A stretch of 64,000 nucleotides of DNA from Thiodiazotropha sp040507035 (GTDB lineage Bacteria; Pseudomonadota; Gammaproteobacteria; Chromatiales; Chromatiaceae), in NCBI GenBank assembly GCA_040507035.1, contig JBEVVR010000023.1, positions 62,001 through 126,000 of the forward strand, in the 5' to 3' direction. The position numbers were made by a program, and so were the translations under genes. Below the pieces are notes generated by a model. The model saw nothing but the letters and a program-made list of their open reading frames with translations, was not told where the DNA came from and ran no database searches. Shown one piece after another: positions 16,010 through 23,838 of this stretch. Position 1 is the stretch's first letter. The number at the start of each line of letters is the position of its first letter.

Positions 16010-16672
16010 CTATAACAGCGCTTTCAATATCACAATCAACTCAGTAGGCCCATGCACCCCATACGCCAGTGTCTGCTGAATATCCGCAGATTTCGAAGGA
16101 CCGGATATCAGCAGTGCATTGGTCGGCATCTGTCCCGCCCATGCTTCAGCCTCGACCACTTCGGCAAAGGTATTGTAGAGCTTCTCAGCATCCACAACGA
16201 CAAAATGCACAGGCGGTACCAGGGACCAGGTCCTCGGTTCGAATTCATCGGGCCACAGCACCAGACTGCCGGTCTCCGCAATGGCGGCCCTGGCCGAGGT
16301 GACGGCGGCATCTGTGTGAAAGAAGATCGCTTCCTTCCACTCATCCACGGGGCGCTCGTCACAAATCAGCTCGGGCAGCAGGGTATCGCCCCAGGCAGTC
16401 TCTATTGCTTGCGCCAACGGTCCCTGTTTTGCATACAGCAGATTGTTGATCTGTTTCTCTGCGGCAAGCTTTTTCAAGTGCTCTGTCCAATCCTCAGGTG
16501 AAACCACATGTACCTCGGCACGCACCGCTTCCAGCATCGATTTAAACTGGGCGATGCGCGCCGCCATCGGCCAGGCGGGTGTCTCTATGGCGACGCTTTG
16601 GCTTGGGGTGTCGAAGCTCGGTTGTTTTTGGCGTAAACGTTCCAGGATGGCGTTTCGGGCCTTATTGGTCAT
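16010..16672 (-). CDS. lutC: lactate utilisation protein C (LUD domain)
   Basis: A 220-residue LUD-domain protein of the LutC/YkgG family, the small subunit of the LutABC complex that oxidises L-lactate to pyruvate at the cytoplasmic membrane. Recognisable blocks are ITAARAAIAETGSLVLWPDE-type sequence in the middle (here VTSARAAIAETGSLV), PPVHFVVV, and the C-terminal SGPSKSADIQQTLAYGVHGP signature. ATG at 16672 overlaps the end of lutB by eleven bases; a longer frame upstream lies wholly in lutB. Last gene of lutA-lutB-lutC. Confidence 0.9.
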   Translation of the reverse strand: MTNKARNAILERLRQKQPSFDTPSQSVAIETPAWPMAARIAQFKSMLEAVRAEVHVVSPEDWTEHLKKLAAEKQINNLLYAKQGPLAQAIETAWGDTLLPELICDERPVDEWKEAIFFHTDAAVTSARAAIAETGSLVLWPDEFEPRTWSLVPPVHFVVVDAEKLYNTFAEVVEAEAWAGQMPTNALLISGPSKSADIQQTLAYGVHGPTELIVILKALL

Positions 16673-18080
16673 TGAATCCCTCCTCGCGCGCCCGCTCATG
16701 CAGGGTCTTGGTCGCGATGCGGGGTGGCTTGCGCACTTGGGTCCAGGGTCCGAATCCGAGGGGCAGGATTTTACGCAGGCGGGTGGCCAGGGTCATTGCC
16801 AGGCGATAGCTTGCCGGCTTGCGGTGCAACCAGCTCCATACCTTCCATAGGGTGGCTTCGCCGAGTGTGCGGCCGCTGCCCTGTCCATGGGTGGTGTCGT
16901 CCTGGTCGTTTCGGGTGCGTTCATAACGCAGTCGATTGAGTAGCGACGGTATGGGAATCCGCACCGGGCAGACCTCGGCACAGGCGCCGCAGAGGGTGGA
17001 GGTGACAGGCAGTTCGCCCAGGTTGTCCAGGCCCGCCTTCTGCGGTTCAAGAATGGAACCGATGGGACCGGGAATGGTGGTGCCGTAGGCATGGCCGCCG
17101 ATACGGGTATAGATCGGGCAGTGGTTCATGCAGGCGCCGCAGCGGATGCAGCGCAGGGTATTCACCAGTTCGCTGTCTTCATAGATGCGCGAGCGGCCAT
17201 TGTCGAGGAGCACCAGGTGAACCTCTTTCGGACCATCCTTCTCACCAGCCTCGCGCGGTCCACTGATCATGTTGAAGTAGGTGGTGATGTGCTGTCCCGT
17301 GGCGCTGCGGGTGAGCAGTTTCAGCAGGGGCGGGACATGCTCCAGCTTCTCCACCACCTTTTCGATGCCGGTTACCGCGATATGCACCGGTGGCACGGTG
17401 GTGCACATGCGGCCGTTGCCTTCGTTCTCCACCAGGCAGAGGGTGCCGCTCTCGGCAACCGCGAAGTTGACCCCGGAGAGGCCCACCCTCGCGGCATAGA
17501 ACTTTTTGCGCAGGATGCCGCGGGCATTGCGGGTCAGGGTATCGACGTCGTCGCTATAGGGGATGTCGGGAAACTTCTCCTTGAACAGCTTGGCGATATC
17601 CTGGCGGGTCTTGTGAATCGCGGGGGCGACGATGTGTGAAGGGGGTTCGCCGGCGAGCTGCAGGATGTACTCGCCCAGGTCCGATTCCAGGCACTCGATG
17701 CCGTGGGACTCGAGAAAGCGGTTTAGCTCCATCTCCTCGGAGACCATCGACTTGCCCTTGATCAACAGCTCCGCCTGATGCTCACGCATGATACCCAGGA
17801 TAAGCGCGTTGGCCTCATCCACACTCTCCGCCCAATGTACCTGGATGCCGTTATCAGTGCAGTTTTGTTCCAGTTGTTCCAGTAGCTGCGGCAGTTGCGA
17901 CAGCGCATTGACGCGGATCTGCGCGCCGCGCATGCGCAACGCCTCCAATGCGTCGGCATCGGGAAAGCACGCCTTACGGCTCGCCATCAAGCCATCCATG
18001 GCGGATCGCAGACTCGCCTTCAGCTGGGCATTGTCCAGGGCCTCTTCGACCCGGGTATGGAAATCAGCGTTCTGTTGCAT
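16662..18080 (-). CDS. lutB: lactate utilisation iron-sulfur protein B
   Basis: A 472-residue protein of the LutB/LldF family: an N-terminal LUD domain (GKSMVSEEMELNRFLE, AVAESGTLCLVENEGN) and two ferredoxin-type [4Fe-4S] sites, CIRCGACMNHCP and CGACAEVCP, about residues 305-370, which pass electrons from lactate to the respiratory chain. The C-terminal 90 residues are the family's usual DUF3390-like tail. Overlaps lutA by 17 bases and lutC by eleven, so the three are translated as a unit. All cluster cysteines are present. Confidence 0.93.
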   Translation of the reverse strand: MQQNADFHTRVEEALDNAQLKASLRSAMDGLMASRKACFPDADALEALRMRGAQIRVNALSQLPQLLEQLEQNCTDNGIQVHWAESVDEANALILGIMREHQAELLIKGKSMVSEEMELNRFLESHGIECLESDLGEYILQLAGEPPSHIVAPAIHKTRQDIAKLFKEKFPDIPYSDDVDTLTRNARGILRKKFYAARVGLSGVNFAVAESGTLCLVENEGNGRMCTTVPPVHIAVTGIEKVVEKLEHVPPLLKLLTRSATGQHITTYFNMISGPREAGEKDGPKEVHLVLLDNGRSRIYEDSELVNTLRCIRCGACMNHCPIYTRIGGHAYGTTIPGPIGSILEPQKAGLDNLGELPVTSTLCGACAEVCPVRIPIPSLLNRLRYERTRNDQDDTTHGQGSGRTLGEATLWKVWSWLHRKPASYRLAMTLATRLRKILPLGFGPWTQVRKPPRIATKTLHERAREEGFNDQ

Positions 18081-18831
18081 GGGTGCGTTCCCAGATAAAG
18101 CTGGCGATATGCTGGCTCTCGACGGATGAACCCCGGTAGTCGAGATGACCGCCGATATTCATCAGGCAGCCGCAGTCGCCGCTAACCAGGAGATCTGCGC
18201 CTGTATCGCTAATGGCGTTCGCCTTGTCACTCACCATCTCGGCTGATATCGAGGGTTGCTTGACCGCAAAGGTGCCACCGAAGCCGCAACACTCCTCCTT
18301 GCGCGCCTGCTCCAGGAGCTCCACGTTCGAGAGCTGTTTCAGCAGTGCCTCGTGCTCACCGGCGACACCCATCTCCCGGCGTGCCGAGCAGGAGGTGTGG
18401 AGGGTGACCTTGACCGGCTCACCCAAATCCTTGAGTGCTATTCCCAACACATGCACCAGAAACTCGGTGAGTTCATAGACCCGTGATGAGAAGGCCTCGA
18501 TCTCTGTTTGGTCCACATGCTCACTGAACATTTGCGGGTAGTGATGACGCATCATGCCGGCACAGGAACCGGAGGGTACGACAATGGGGTAGTCCTCGGT
18601 GAAGCAGGCCAGCTGCCGCAGTGCCACAGTTCTGGCCTCATCACGGTAGCCGCTGTTCCAGGCCGGTTGACCGCAACAGGTCTGATCCTGGGGAAATATA
18701 ACCTCGACCCCTTCGCGCCGAATCAGCTGCATGCCGGCAAGGCCGGCTTCGGGGTAGAGCAGGTCCACCAGGCAGGTGGCGAAGAAGTAGGCCTTCTTGG
18801 GTTTGGCCGGGTAGCGCTTTTGCTCAGGCAT
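18064..18831 (-). CDS. lutA: lactate utilisation protein A (CCG domains)
   Basis: A 255-residue protein of the LutA/YkgE family with two cysteine-rich CCG domains: CLVDLLYPEAG with QTCCGQPAWNSGY in the first half, and HTSCSARREMG with EECCGFGGTFAVK in the second. These domains bind Fe-S cofactors in heterodisulfide-reductase-like and glycolate-oxidase-like enzymes. It heads the operon; with LutB and LutC it allows growth on L-lactate. Upstream lies a 324-base divergent region shared with the sucrose cluster. No lactate permease or GntR regulator is adjacent. Confidence 0.92.
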   Translation of the reverse strand: MPEQKRYPAKPKKAYFFATCLVDLLYPEAGLAGMQLIRREGVEVIFPQDQTCCGQPAWNSGYRDEARTVALRQLACFTEDYPIVVPSGSCAGMMRHHYPQMFSEHVDQTEIEAFSSRVYELTEFLVHVLGIALKDLGEPVKVTLHTSCSARREMGVAGEHEALLKQLSNVELLEQARKEECCGFGGTFAVKQPSISAEMVSDKANAISDTGADLLVSGDCGCLMNIGGHLDYRGSSVESQHIASFIWERTHATER

Positions 18832-19155
18832 CTCATCTCCCAGGCTGGTCTATCTCCATCATTGCAGTATAGGGAGCAGAGCCATCATTCTGTATGTTCA
18901 GAACCCTTTATAGTTAAACCTGGTTTATAAATAAAGACACAGAATTTCTGTATAACAGAATTGTCGGCAGGTTATACGGTGCGGCAAGCCCCACCGAATC
19001 TGCTGCTGTTGTGGAATTCCCCTTTGCCCAGCAATATCCTGCTAATTTTGTTAACATGTCGTAAAACATAACAATTAATATGCCTGATATAAGCCTCAAT
19101 AGACTAGGAAATACGTCAGGCTCAACGACAACCGATAACCTGCCAGTAATACACT
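18832..19155. other. divergent promoter region between lutA and the sucrose genes
   Basis: AT-rich, no gene supported. It holds the palindrome at 18946-18960 and must contain both promoters; I could not place -35/-10 pairs with confidence. Confidence 0.45.
18946..18960. promoter_or_regulatory. TTCTGT-ATA-ACAGAA palindrome, possible operator
   Basis: A perfect 6-base dyad with a 3-base centre, about 115 bases upstream of lutA and 195 bases upstream of the sucrose-phosphate synthase gene. An overlapping CAGAATTTCTG dyad lies just to its left. The cognate regulator is unknown. Confidence 0.4.
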
Positions 19156-21288
19156 ATGTATATCTGCTTAATAAGTGTGCACGGGTTGATTCGCGGTCAC
19201 GATCTGGAGCTTGGCCGTGACGCCGACACCGGCGGGCAGACCAAATATGTGGTCGACCTGGCGCGGGCATTGGCGGAGCTGGATGGGGTCTCTCAGGTCG
19301 ATCTGGTGACACGGCGGGTGGTGGACGCCGATGTCAGCGATGACTATGCCGAGATGATCGAGCCCCTCTCTCCGAAGGCGAGGATCGTACGCGTCGATGC
19401 GGGACCCGAGGGCTATCTGATGAAAGAGACCCTGTGGGACCATCTCGATAGCTTCATGGACAATCTGCTCAACTGGTTGAACGAGCAGTCACGCATGCCC
19501 GATATCGTCCATAGTCACTATGCCGACGCAGGCTATGTGGGCGTCAGGCTCTCCCATCTCCTGGGTGTTCCTTTGGTCCATACCGGTCACTCCCTGGGAC
19601 GTGACAAGCGGCATCAGCTGTTGGCCAAGGGACTCTCCGGACGGGAGATCGATGAAAAATACAACATGGACCGGCGCATTGAGGCGGAAGAGGAGCTGTT
19701 GGCGAATGCGGATCTGGTGATCACCAGCACCCATAACGAAATCGATGAGCAGTACAGCCTCTACAACTACTACCAACCCGAGAACATGGCGGTAATACCG
19801 CCGGGCACCGACCTCACCCAGTTTCATCCTCCCAGTGTCTCTGCAATAGAGATCCCCTTTGCCAAGAGCCTGGGGCGTTTTCTGCAGCAACCGGACAAAC
19901 CGATCATCCTCGCCCTTTCACGCCCGGATGAACGTAAGAATATTCTCACCCTGCTCGAGGTCTATGGCGAATCGAGCCAGCTGCAGAAGGCGGCCAACCT
20001 GGTGATCATCGCCGGCAGTCGGGATGACATTAGGGATATGGAGAGCGGTCCCCAGGCGGTGATGACCGAAATATTGATGCTTATCGATCTCTTCGACCTC
20101 TATGGCCATGTGGCGATCCCGAAACGTCACCTGGCCAAGGAGGTGCCGGACATCTATCGTCTGGCATCGCTTTCCAAGGGGGTGTTTGTCAATCCGGCCC
20201 TCACCGAACCCTTCGGGCTTACCCTGCTCGAGGCCGCCGCCAGCGGCCTGCCTCTGATCGCCACCGAAAATGGCGGTCCGGTGGATATCATCGGCAACTG
20301 TAGCAATGGTCTGCTGGTCGACCCGTTGGACAAGAAGGCGATCCGCCGCAGTCTGCTGAAGATTCTCCATGATGACACCCTGTGGAGGACATTCTCCCGC
20401 AACGGTTTGAACGGGGTGCGCAAGCACTATTCATGGAAGGCCCATGCCAAGAAGTACTTCTCCCGCATCGAACCCTTGCCGGCGGGACACGATCGTCTGC
20501 CCACCAAACCACCAAGACATGTCAAGCACCGCTACCGGGATCGCGCCATCTTTACCGATCTCGATCAGAATCTGCTCGGCAATCCGTCTGGCCTGAAACA
20601 GTTCGTCGAGGTGATGCGGCAGAACAGGAAGTGCGCCACCTTCGGTATCGCCACCGGCAGGCGCCTGGATGACGCCTTGATGATGATGAAGAAGTTTTCC
20701 ATTCCCATCCCCGATGTGTTGATCAGCAGCCTGGGTACCAAGATACACTATACCCGTGGGCTCTCCATCGACGACTTCTGGATTGAACATATCGACCACC
20801 TCTGGCAGCCAAAGAGTGTGCGCCGGGTGCTGGCGGATCTGCCCGGTATCAAGCCTCAGCCCAAGGTGGATCAGAGCTATTTCAAGATCGCTTACCACTA
20901 CGATCCCAACAAGGCACCCTCGGTGGATGAGATCAACGCCCTGCTGCACAAGGAGGAGCTGACCTGTAACGTGATCCACGCCTTTGGCCAGTTCCTCGAT
21001 ATCCTGCCGTCCCGTGCCTCCAAGGGTCAGGCGTTGCGCTACGTGGCCCAGCGCCTCGATATCCCGCTGGAACATATATTGGTGGCGGGAGGATCCGGTG
21101 CCGATGAGGATATGATGCGCGGCAACACCCTGGCGGTGGTGGTGGCCAACCGTCACCATGAGGAGCTCTCACATATGATCGACCTCGAACGTATCTACTT
21201 CGCCAACCAGTCCCACGCCCTGGGTATACTTGAGGCCATCGATCACTACGATTTCTTTAGACGTTGTAACATTCCGGAAGATCAATGA
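19156..21288 (+). CDS. sps: sucrose-phosphate synthase with C-terminal HAD domain
   Basis: A 710-residue fusion. Residues 1-455 are a GT-B glycosyltransferase of the sucrose-phosphate synthase group: SVHGLIRGHDLELGRDADTGGQTKYV at the start (the GGQ and D-rich segment recognises fructose 6-phosphate), HSHYADAGY, GHSLGRDK, and the donor-site block ALTEPFGLTLLEAAASGLP. Residues 470-700 are a HAD phosphatase-like domain (FTDLDQNLLG replaces the strict DxDxT, so it may be inactive). The enzyme joins UDP- or ADP-glucose to fructose 6-phosphate. The next gene, a separate sucrose-phosphatase, overlaps its stop by four bases. Sucrose is a compatible solute in many aquatic bacteria. Confidence 0.92.
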   Translation: MYICLISVHGLIRGHDLELGRDADTGGQTKYVVDLARALAELDGVSQVDLVTRRVVDADVSDDYAEMIEPLSPKARIVRVDAGPEGYLMKETLWDHLDSFMDNLLNWLNEQSRMPDIVHSHYADAGYVGVRLSHLLGVPLVHTGHSLGRDKRHQLLAKGLSGREIDEKYNMDRRIEAEEELLANADLVITSTHNEIDEQYSLYNYYQPENMAVIPPGTDLTQFHPPSVSAIEIPFAKSLGRFLQQPDKPIILALSRPDERKNILTLLEVYGESSQLQKAANLVIIAGSRDDIRDMESGPQAVMTEILMLIDLFDLYGHVAIPKRHLAKEVPDIYRLASLSKGVFVNPALTEPFGLTLLEAAASGLPLIATENGGPVDIIGNCSNGLLVDPLDKKAIRRSLLKILHDDTLWRTFSRNGLNGVRKHYSWKAHAKKYFSRIEPLPAGHDRLPTKPPRHVKHRYRDRAIFTDLDQNLLGNPSGLKQFVEVMRQNRKCATFGIATGRRLDDALMMMKKFSIPIPDVLISSLGTKIHYTRGLSIDDFWIEHIDHLWQPKSVRRVLADLPGIKPQPKVDQSYFKIAYHYDPNKAPSVDEINALLHKEELTCNVIHAFGQFLDILPSRASKGQALRYVAQRLDIPLEHILVAGGSGADEDMMRGNTLAVVVANRHHEELSHMIDLERIYFANQSHALGILEAIDHYDFFRRCNIPEDQ

Positions 21289-22133
21289 GTCAGAGATTGC
21301 TAGTCTGTACCGACCTGGATCGAACCCTTATCCCCAACGGTCCACAGTCCGAGTCCCCGGGGGCCATGGATCGATTCAAACAGCTATGTGCCAGCGACGC
21401 CGTTCTCCTCGCCTATGTCAGCGGTCGTGATCAGGGCTTGGTGAAAAAGGCAATCGTCGAGCACTCCCTGCCGCAGCCCGACTATGTGATCGGCGATGTG
21501 GGTACCTCGCTCTACCATGTGGGGGTCGAGGACGCGTGGACTCACCAGGCCGATTGGGAAGCGGAAATCAGTGTGGATTGGAACGGCAAGTCCCATGGGG
21601 ATCTCAGTCAGCTGTTTTCCGATATCCAGGGCCTGCGTCTGCAGGAGGAGGAGAAACAGAACCGCTTCAAGCTGAGCTATTACGCCTCCCCGGATCAGGC
21701 GGTTGAGCCGCTGCTGGAGGAGATGCAAGGGCGGCTGCAGACAAAGGCGGTGGCAGCCAGCCTGATATGGAGTATCGACGAGACCACCAACACCGGCTTG
21801 CTCGATGTCCTGCCCAAGCGGGCAACCAAGTTCCATGCCATCGACTTTCTCAGGCAGTCTCTCGGCTATGGACTCGAAGAGACCCTCTTTTCCGGCGACA
21901 GTGGTAACGATATGGAAGTACTGATCAGCCCGATCCCCGCGGTACTGGTGGCGAATGCCCAACCCGAGGTCAGGGAGCAGGCGCAAAGGCTGGCGAATGA
22001 GAATGGCAACGGCGAAAGCCTCTATATGGCCAATGGTGGCTTCATGACAATGAACGGCAACTACAGCGCCGGTATATTGGAAGGCGCTGCCCACTACCAA
22101 CCCCAATTGATCTCCCGACTGTTTGAACGCTGA
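21285..22133 (+). CDS. spp: sucrose-phosphate phosphatase
   Basis: A 282-residue HAD-superfamily enzyme of the sucrose-6-phosphate phosphatase type: LVCTDLDRTLIPNG (catalytic DxDxT) at residues 5-18, AYVSGRD (motif II), and the metal-binding FSGDSGNDMEVL near residue 205. It removes phosphate from sucrose 6-phosphate, pulling synthesis forward. The ATGA overlap with the synthase gene implies coupled translation. Because this enzyme keeps all catalytic residues, the HAD domain at the end of the synthase is probably structural. Confidence 0.92.
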   Translation: MSQRLLVCTDLDRTLIPNGPQSESPGAMDRFKQLCASDAVLLAYVSGRDQGLVKKAIVEHSLPQPDYVIGDVGTSLYHVGVEDAWTHQADWEAEISVDWNGKSHGDLSQLFSDIQGLRLQEEEKQNRFKLSYYASPDQAVEPLLEEMQGRLQTKAVAASLIWSIDETTNTGLLDVLPKRATKFHAIDFLRQSLGYGLEETLFSGDSGNDMEVLISPIPAVLVANAQPEVREQAQRLANENGNGESLYMANGGFMTMNGNYSAGILEGAAHYQPQLISRLFER

Positions 22134-22145
22134 GACGGGCTGATC

Positions 22146-23033
22146 ATGAACAGAAACGCTATTGCGATATTCGGTGAAGTACTGTTCGACTGTTTTCCCG
22201 ATGGCGAACGGGTGCTGGGTGGCGCCCCTTTCAATGTGGCCTGGCATCTGCAGGCATTCGGTCGCGCACCGCACTTTATCAGCCGCATCGGCCGGGACGG
22301 GGAGGGGGATGCCATACTGCAAGCGATGCAGCGGTGGGGAATGGCCACCGAGAGTCTGCAACGGGACGGGCAACACCCTACAGGCAGGGTGACAATCACC
22401 CTCGAGGGTGGTGAACCCAGTTACGAAATCGTCAACCATGTGGCCTATGATTTCATCGCCAGCGACGAGCTGGAACAGCTGCAGGTGAGCACCCTCTACC
22501 ACGGCAGCCTGGGGTTGCGTAACCCGGTCGCAGGGGATGCCCTCAAGCAATTGAAGCAGAATGATCCGCAACGCATCTTTATGGATGTCAATCTTCGGGA
22601 TCCCTGGTGGCAAAGGGAGTCTGTATTGGATTGGGTGGCGCAGGCGGACTGGGTCAAACTGAACGAGGATGAGCTGGATAGGCTGCATGGTGAGGGTGAT
22701 GATCTGCAGAAGAGGGCAACCACTTTCAGGCAACACTACAATCTTCAAGGCTTGGTGGTCACCCTGGGTGAGCGGGGCGTACTGGCGGTGACCGCTGATG
22801 ATGAGACATATCACATCGAGCCTGAGGTCAATCTCGATGTTGTGGATACGGTGGGCGCCGGCGATGCTTTGTCGTCGGTGCTGATACTCGGTTTGGAACT
22901 GGGTTGGCCACTGCAGCTTACCCTTAAACGCGCCCAGCTGTTTGCCTCGGCCATCGTCGGCCGGCGCGGGGCGGTGGTGGATGACTCTGCCTTCTATGAC
23001 GACTTTATCGATGCCTGGCAGCTTCAATTGTAG
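22146..23033 (+). CDS. PfkB-family fructokinase
   Basis: A 295-residue sugar kinase of the PfkB/ribokinase family: GGAPFNVAWHLQAFG (substrate side) at residues 25-39 and the catalytic anion-hole motif DTVGAGDALSSVL near residue 240. It is 12 bases after the sucrose-phosphatase gene. In methylotrophs and other bacteria with the same sps-spp-fructokinase-amylosucrase cluster, this kinase phosphorylates fructose released from sucrose, so fructokinase is the best call; related specificities cannot be excluded from sequence alone. Confidence 0.85.
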   Translation: MNRNAIAIFGEVLFDCFPDGERVLGGAPFNVAWHLQAFGRAPHFISRIGRDGEGDAILQAMQRWGMATESLQRDGQHPTGRVTITLEGGEPSYEIVNHVAYDFIASDELEQLQVSTLYHGSLGLRNPVAGDALKQLKQNDPQRIFMDVNLRDPWWQRESVLDWVAQADWVKLNEDELDRLHGEGDDLQKRATTFRQHYNLQGLVVTLGERGVLAVTADDETYHIEPEVNLDVVDTVGAGDALSSVLILGLELGWPLQLTLKRAQLFASAIVGRRGAVVDDSAFYDDFIDAWQLQL

Positions 23034-23838
23034 AGTGCGGCTTGCCGCATCCAAGATCCTATCACTCCGCTCCCGTTAACTTCCTTTGCACCAGAGGCAG
23101 GTATAAAAGCCCCTCTCCCTTGACGGGAGAGGGGTTGGGGAGAGGGTGAGCGCCAAGCGCCAGATGAAATCTAGGCCTAATTGGTACAACTCCATGATCC
23201 ATGTGTTTCTGATTGTTGAAGGATATGTGTTGATGGTTCCCCCCTCTCCCCCGGCCCCTCTCCCGCGAGGGGAGAGGGGGGTTACTTCCCCTTCTCCTAA
23301 TACTTCAGTGGCAGGTATAAAAGCCCCTCTCCCTTGACGGGAGAGGGGGGTTACTTCCCCTTCTCCTAATACTTCAGTGGCAGGTGTACACGCCCCTCTC
23401 CCTTGACGGGAGAGGGGTTGGGGAGAGGGTGAGCGCCAAGCGCCAGATGAAATCTAAGCCTAATTGGTACAACTCCATGATCCATGTGTTTCTGATTGTT
23501 GAAGGATATGTGTTGATGGATCCCCCCCTCTCCCCCGGCCCCTCTCCCGCGAGGGGAGAGGGGGGTTACTTCCCCTTCTCCTAATACTTCAGTTGCAGGT
23601 GTACACGCCCTCTCCCGGGAGAGGGGTTGGGGAGAGGGTGAGCAATATGAAAATAGGAGTTAGATAAACCCGTTAACACAATAATGGCCGAAGTTAACGG
23701 GACAGCAGAGTTCTCTTATATAATGCCTAGATCTAGTTACGGTCCCTCTGAGTAGGCTATCCTGAATCAGACTCGTTGGGTTACTATCTACGCTCCCGGT
23801 CAGCCGATTCGGCATATTGTTTTTTAGGTTCGCAGCTT
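23034..23838. other. 800-base intergenic region filled with palindromic repeats
   Basis: Holds the repeat mosaic at 23096-23640 and, nearer the amylosucrase gene, a TATAAT box at 23721 that may be a -10 element. No gene is supported. Confidence 0.6.
23096..23640. repeat. mosaic of tandem GC-rich palindromic repeats
   Basis: A nearly identical 214-base unit occurs at 23110-23323 and 23393-23606, separated by a 69-base partial unit (23324-23392) and followed by a decayed third start at 23607. Each unit opens with CCCCTCTCCC-TTGAC-GGGAGAGGGG, contains an 85-base unique core, and closes with CCCCTCTCCCGCGAGGGGAG and TTACTTCCCCTTCTCC. The copies differ by only a few bases, so the duplication is recent or maintained. 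It resembles a BIME/REP cluster. Confidence 0.85.

Noticed and set aside
18914..19099. 61-codon minus-strand frame upstream of lutA
   Set aside because: It falls in the divergent promoter region and shows no family resemblance.
23146..23337. Short frame MSAKRQMKSRPNWYNS, found twice in the repeat mosaic
   Set aside because: It recurs only because the repeat unit recurs, and it runs through palindromes into low-complexity Pro/Ser sequence; not a gene.
23096..23640. CRISPR array
   Set aside because: The repeats are long, palindromic and unevenly spaced with near-identical cores rather than unique spacers, and no cas genes are present.
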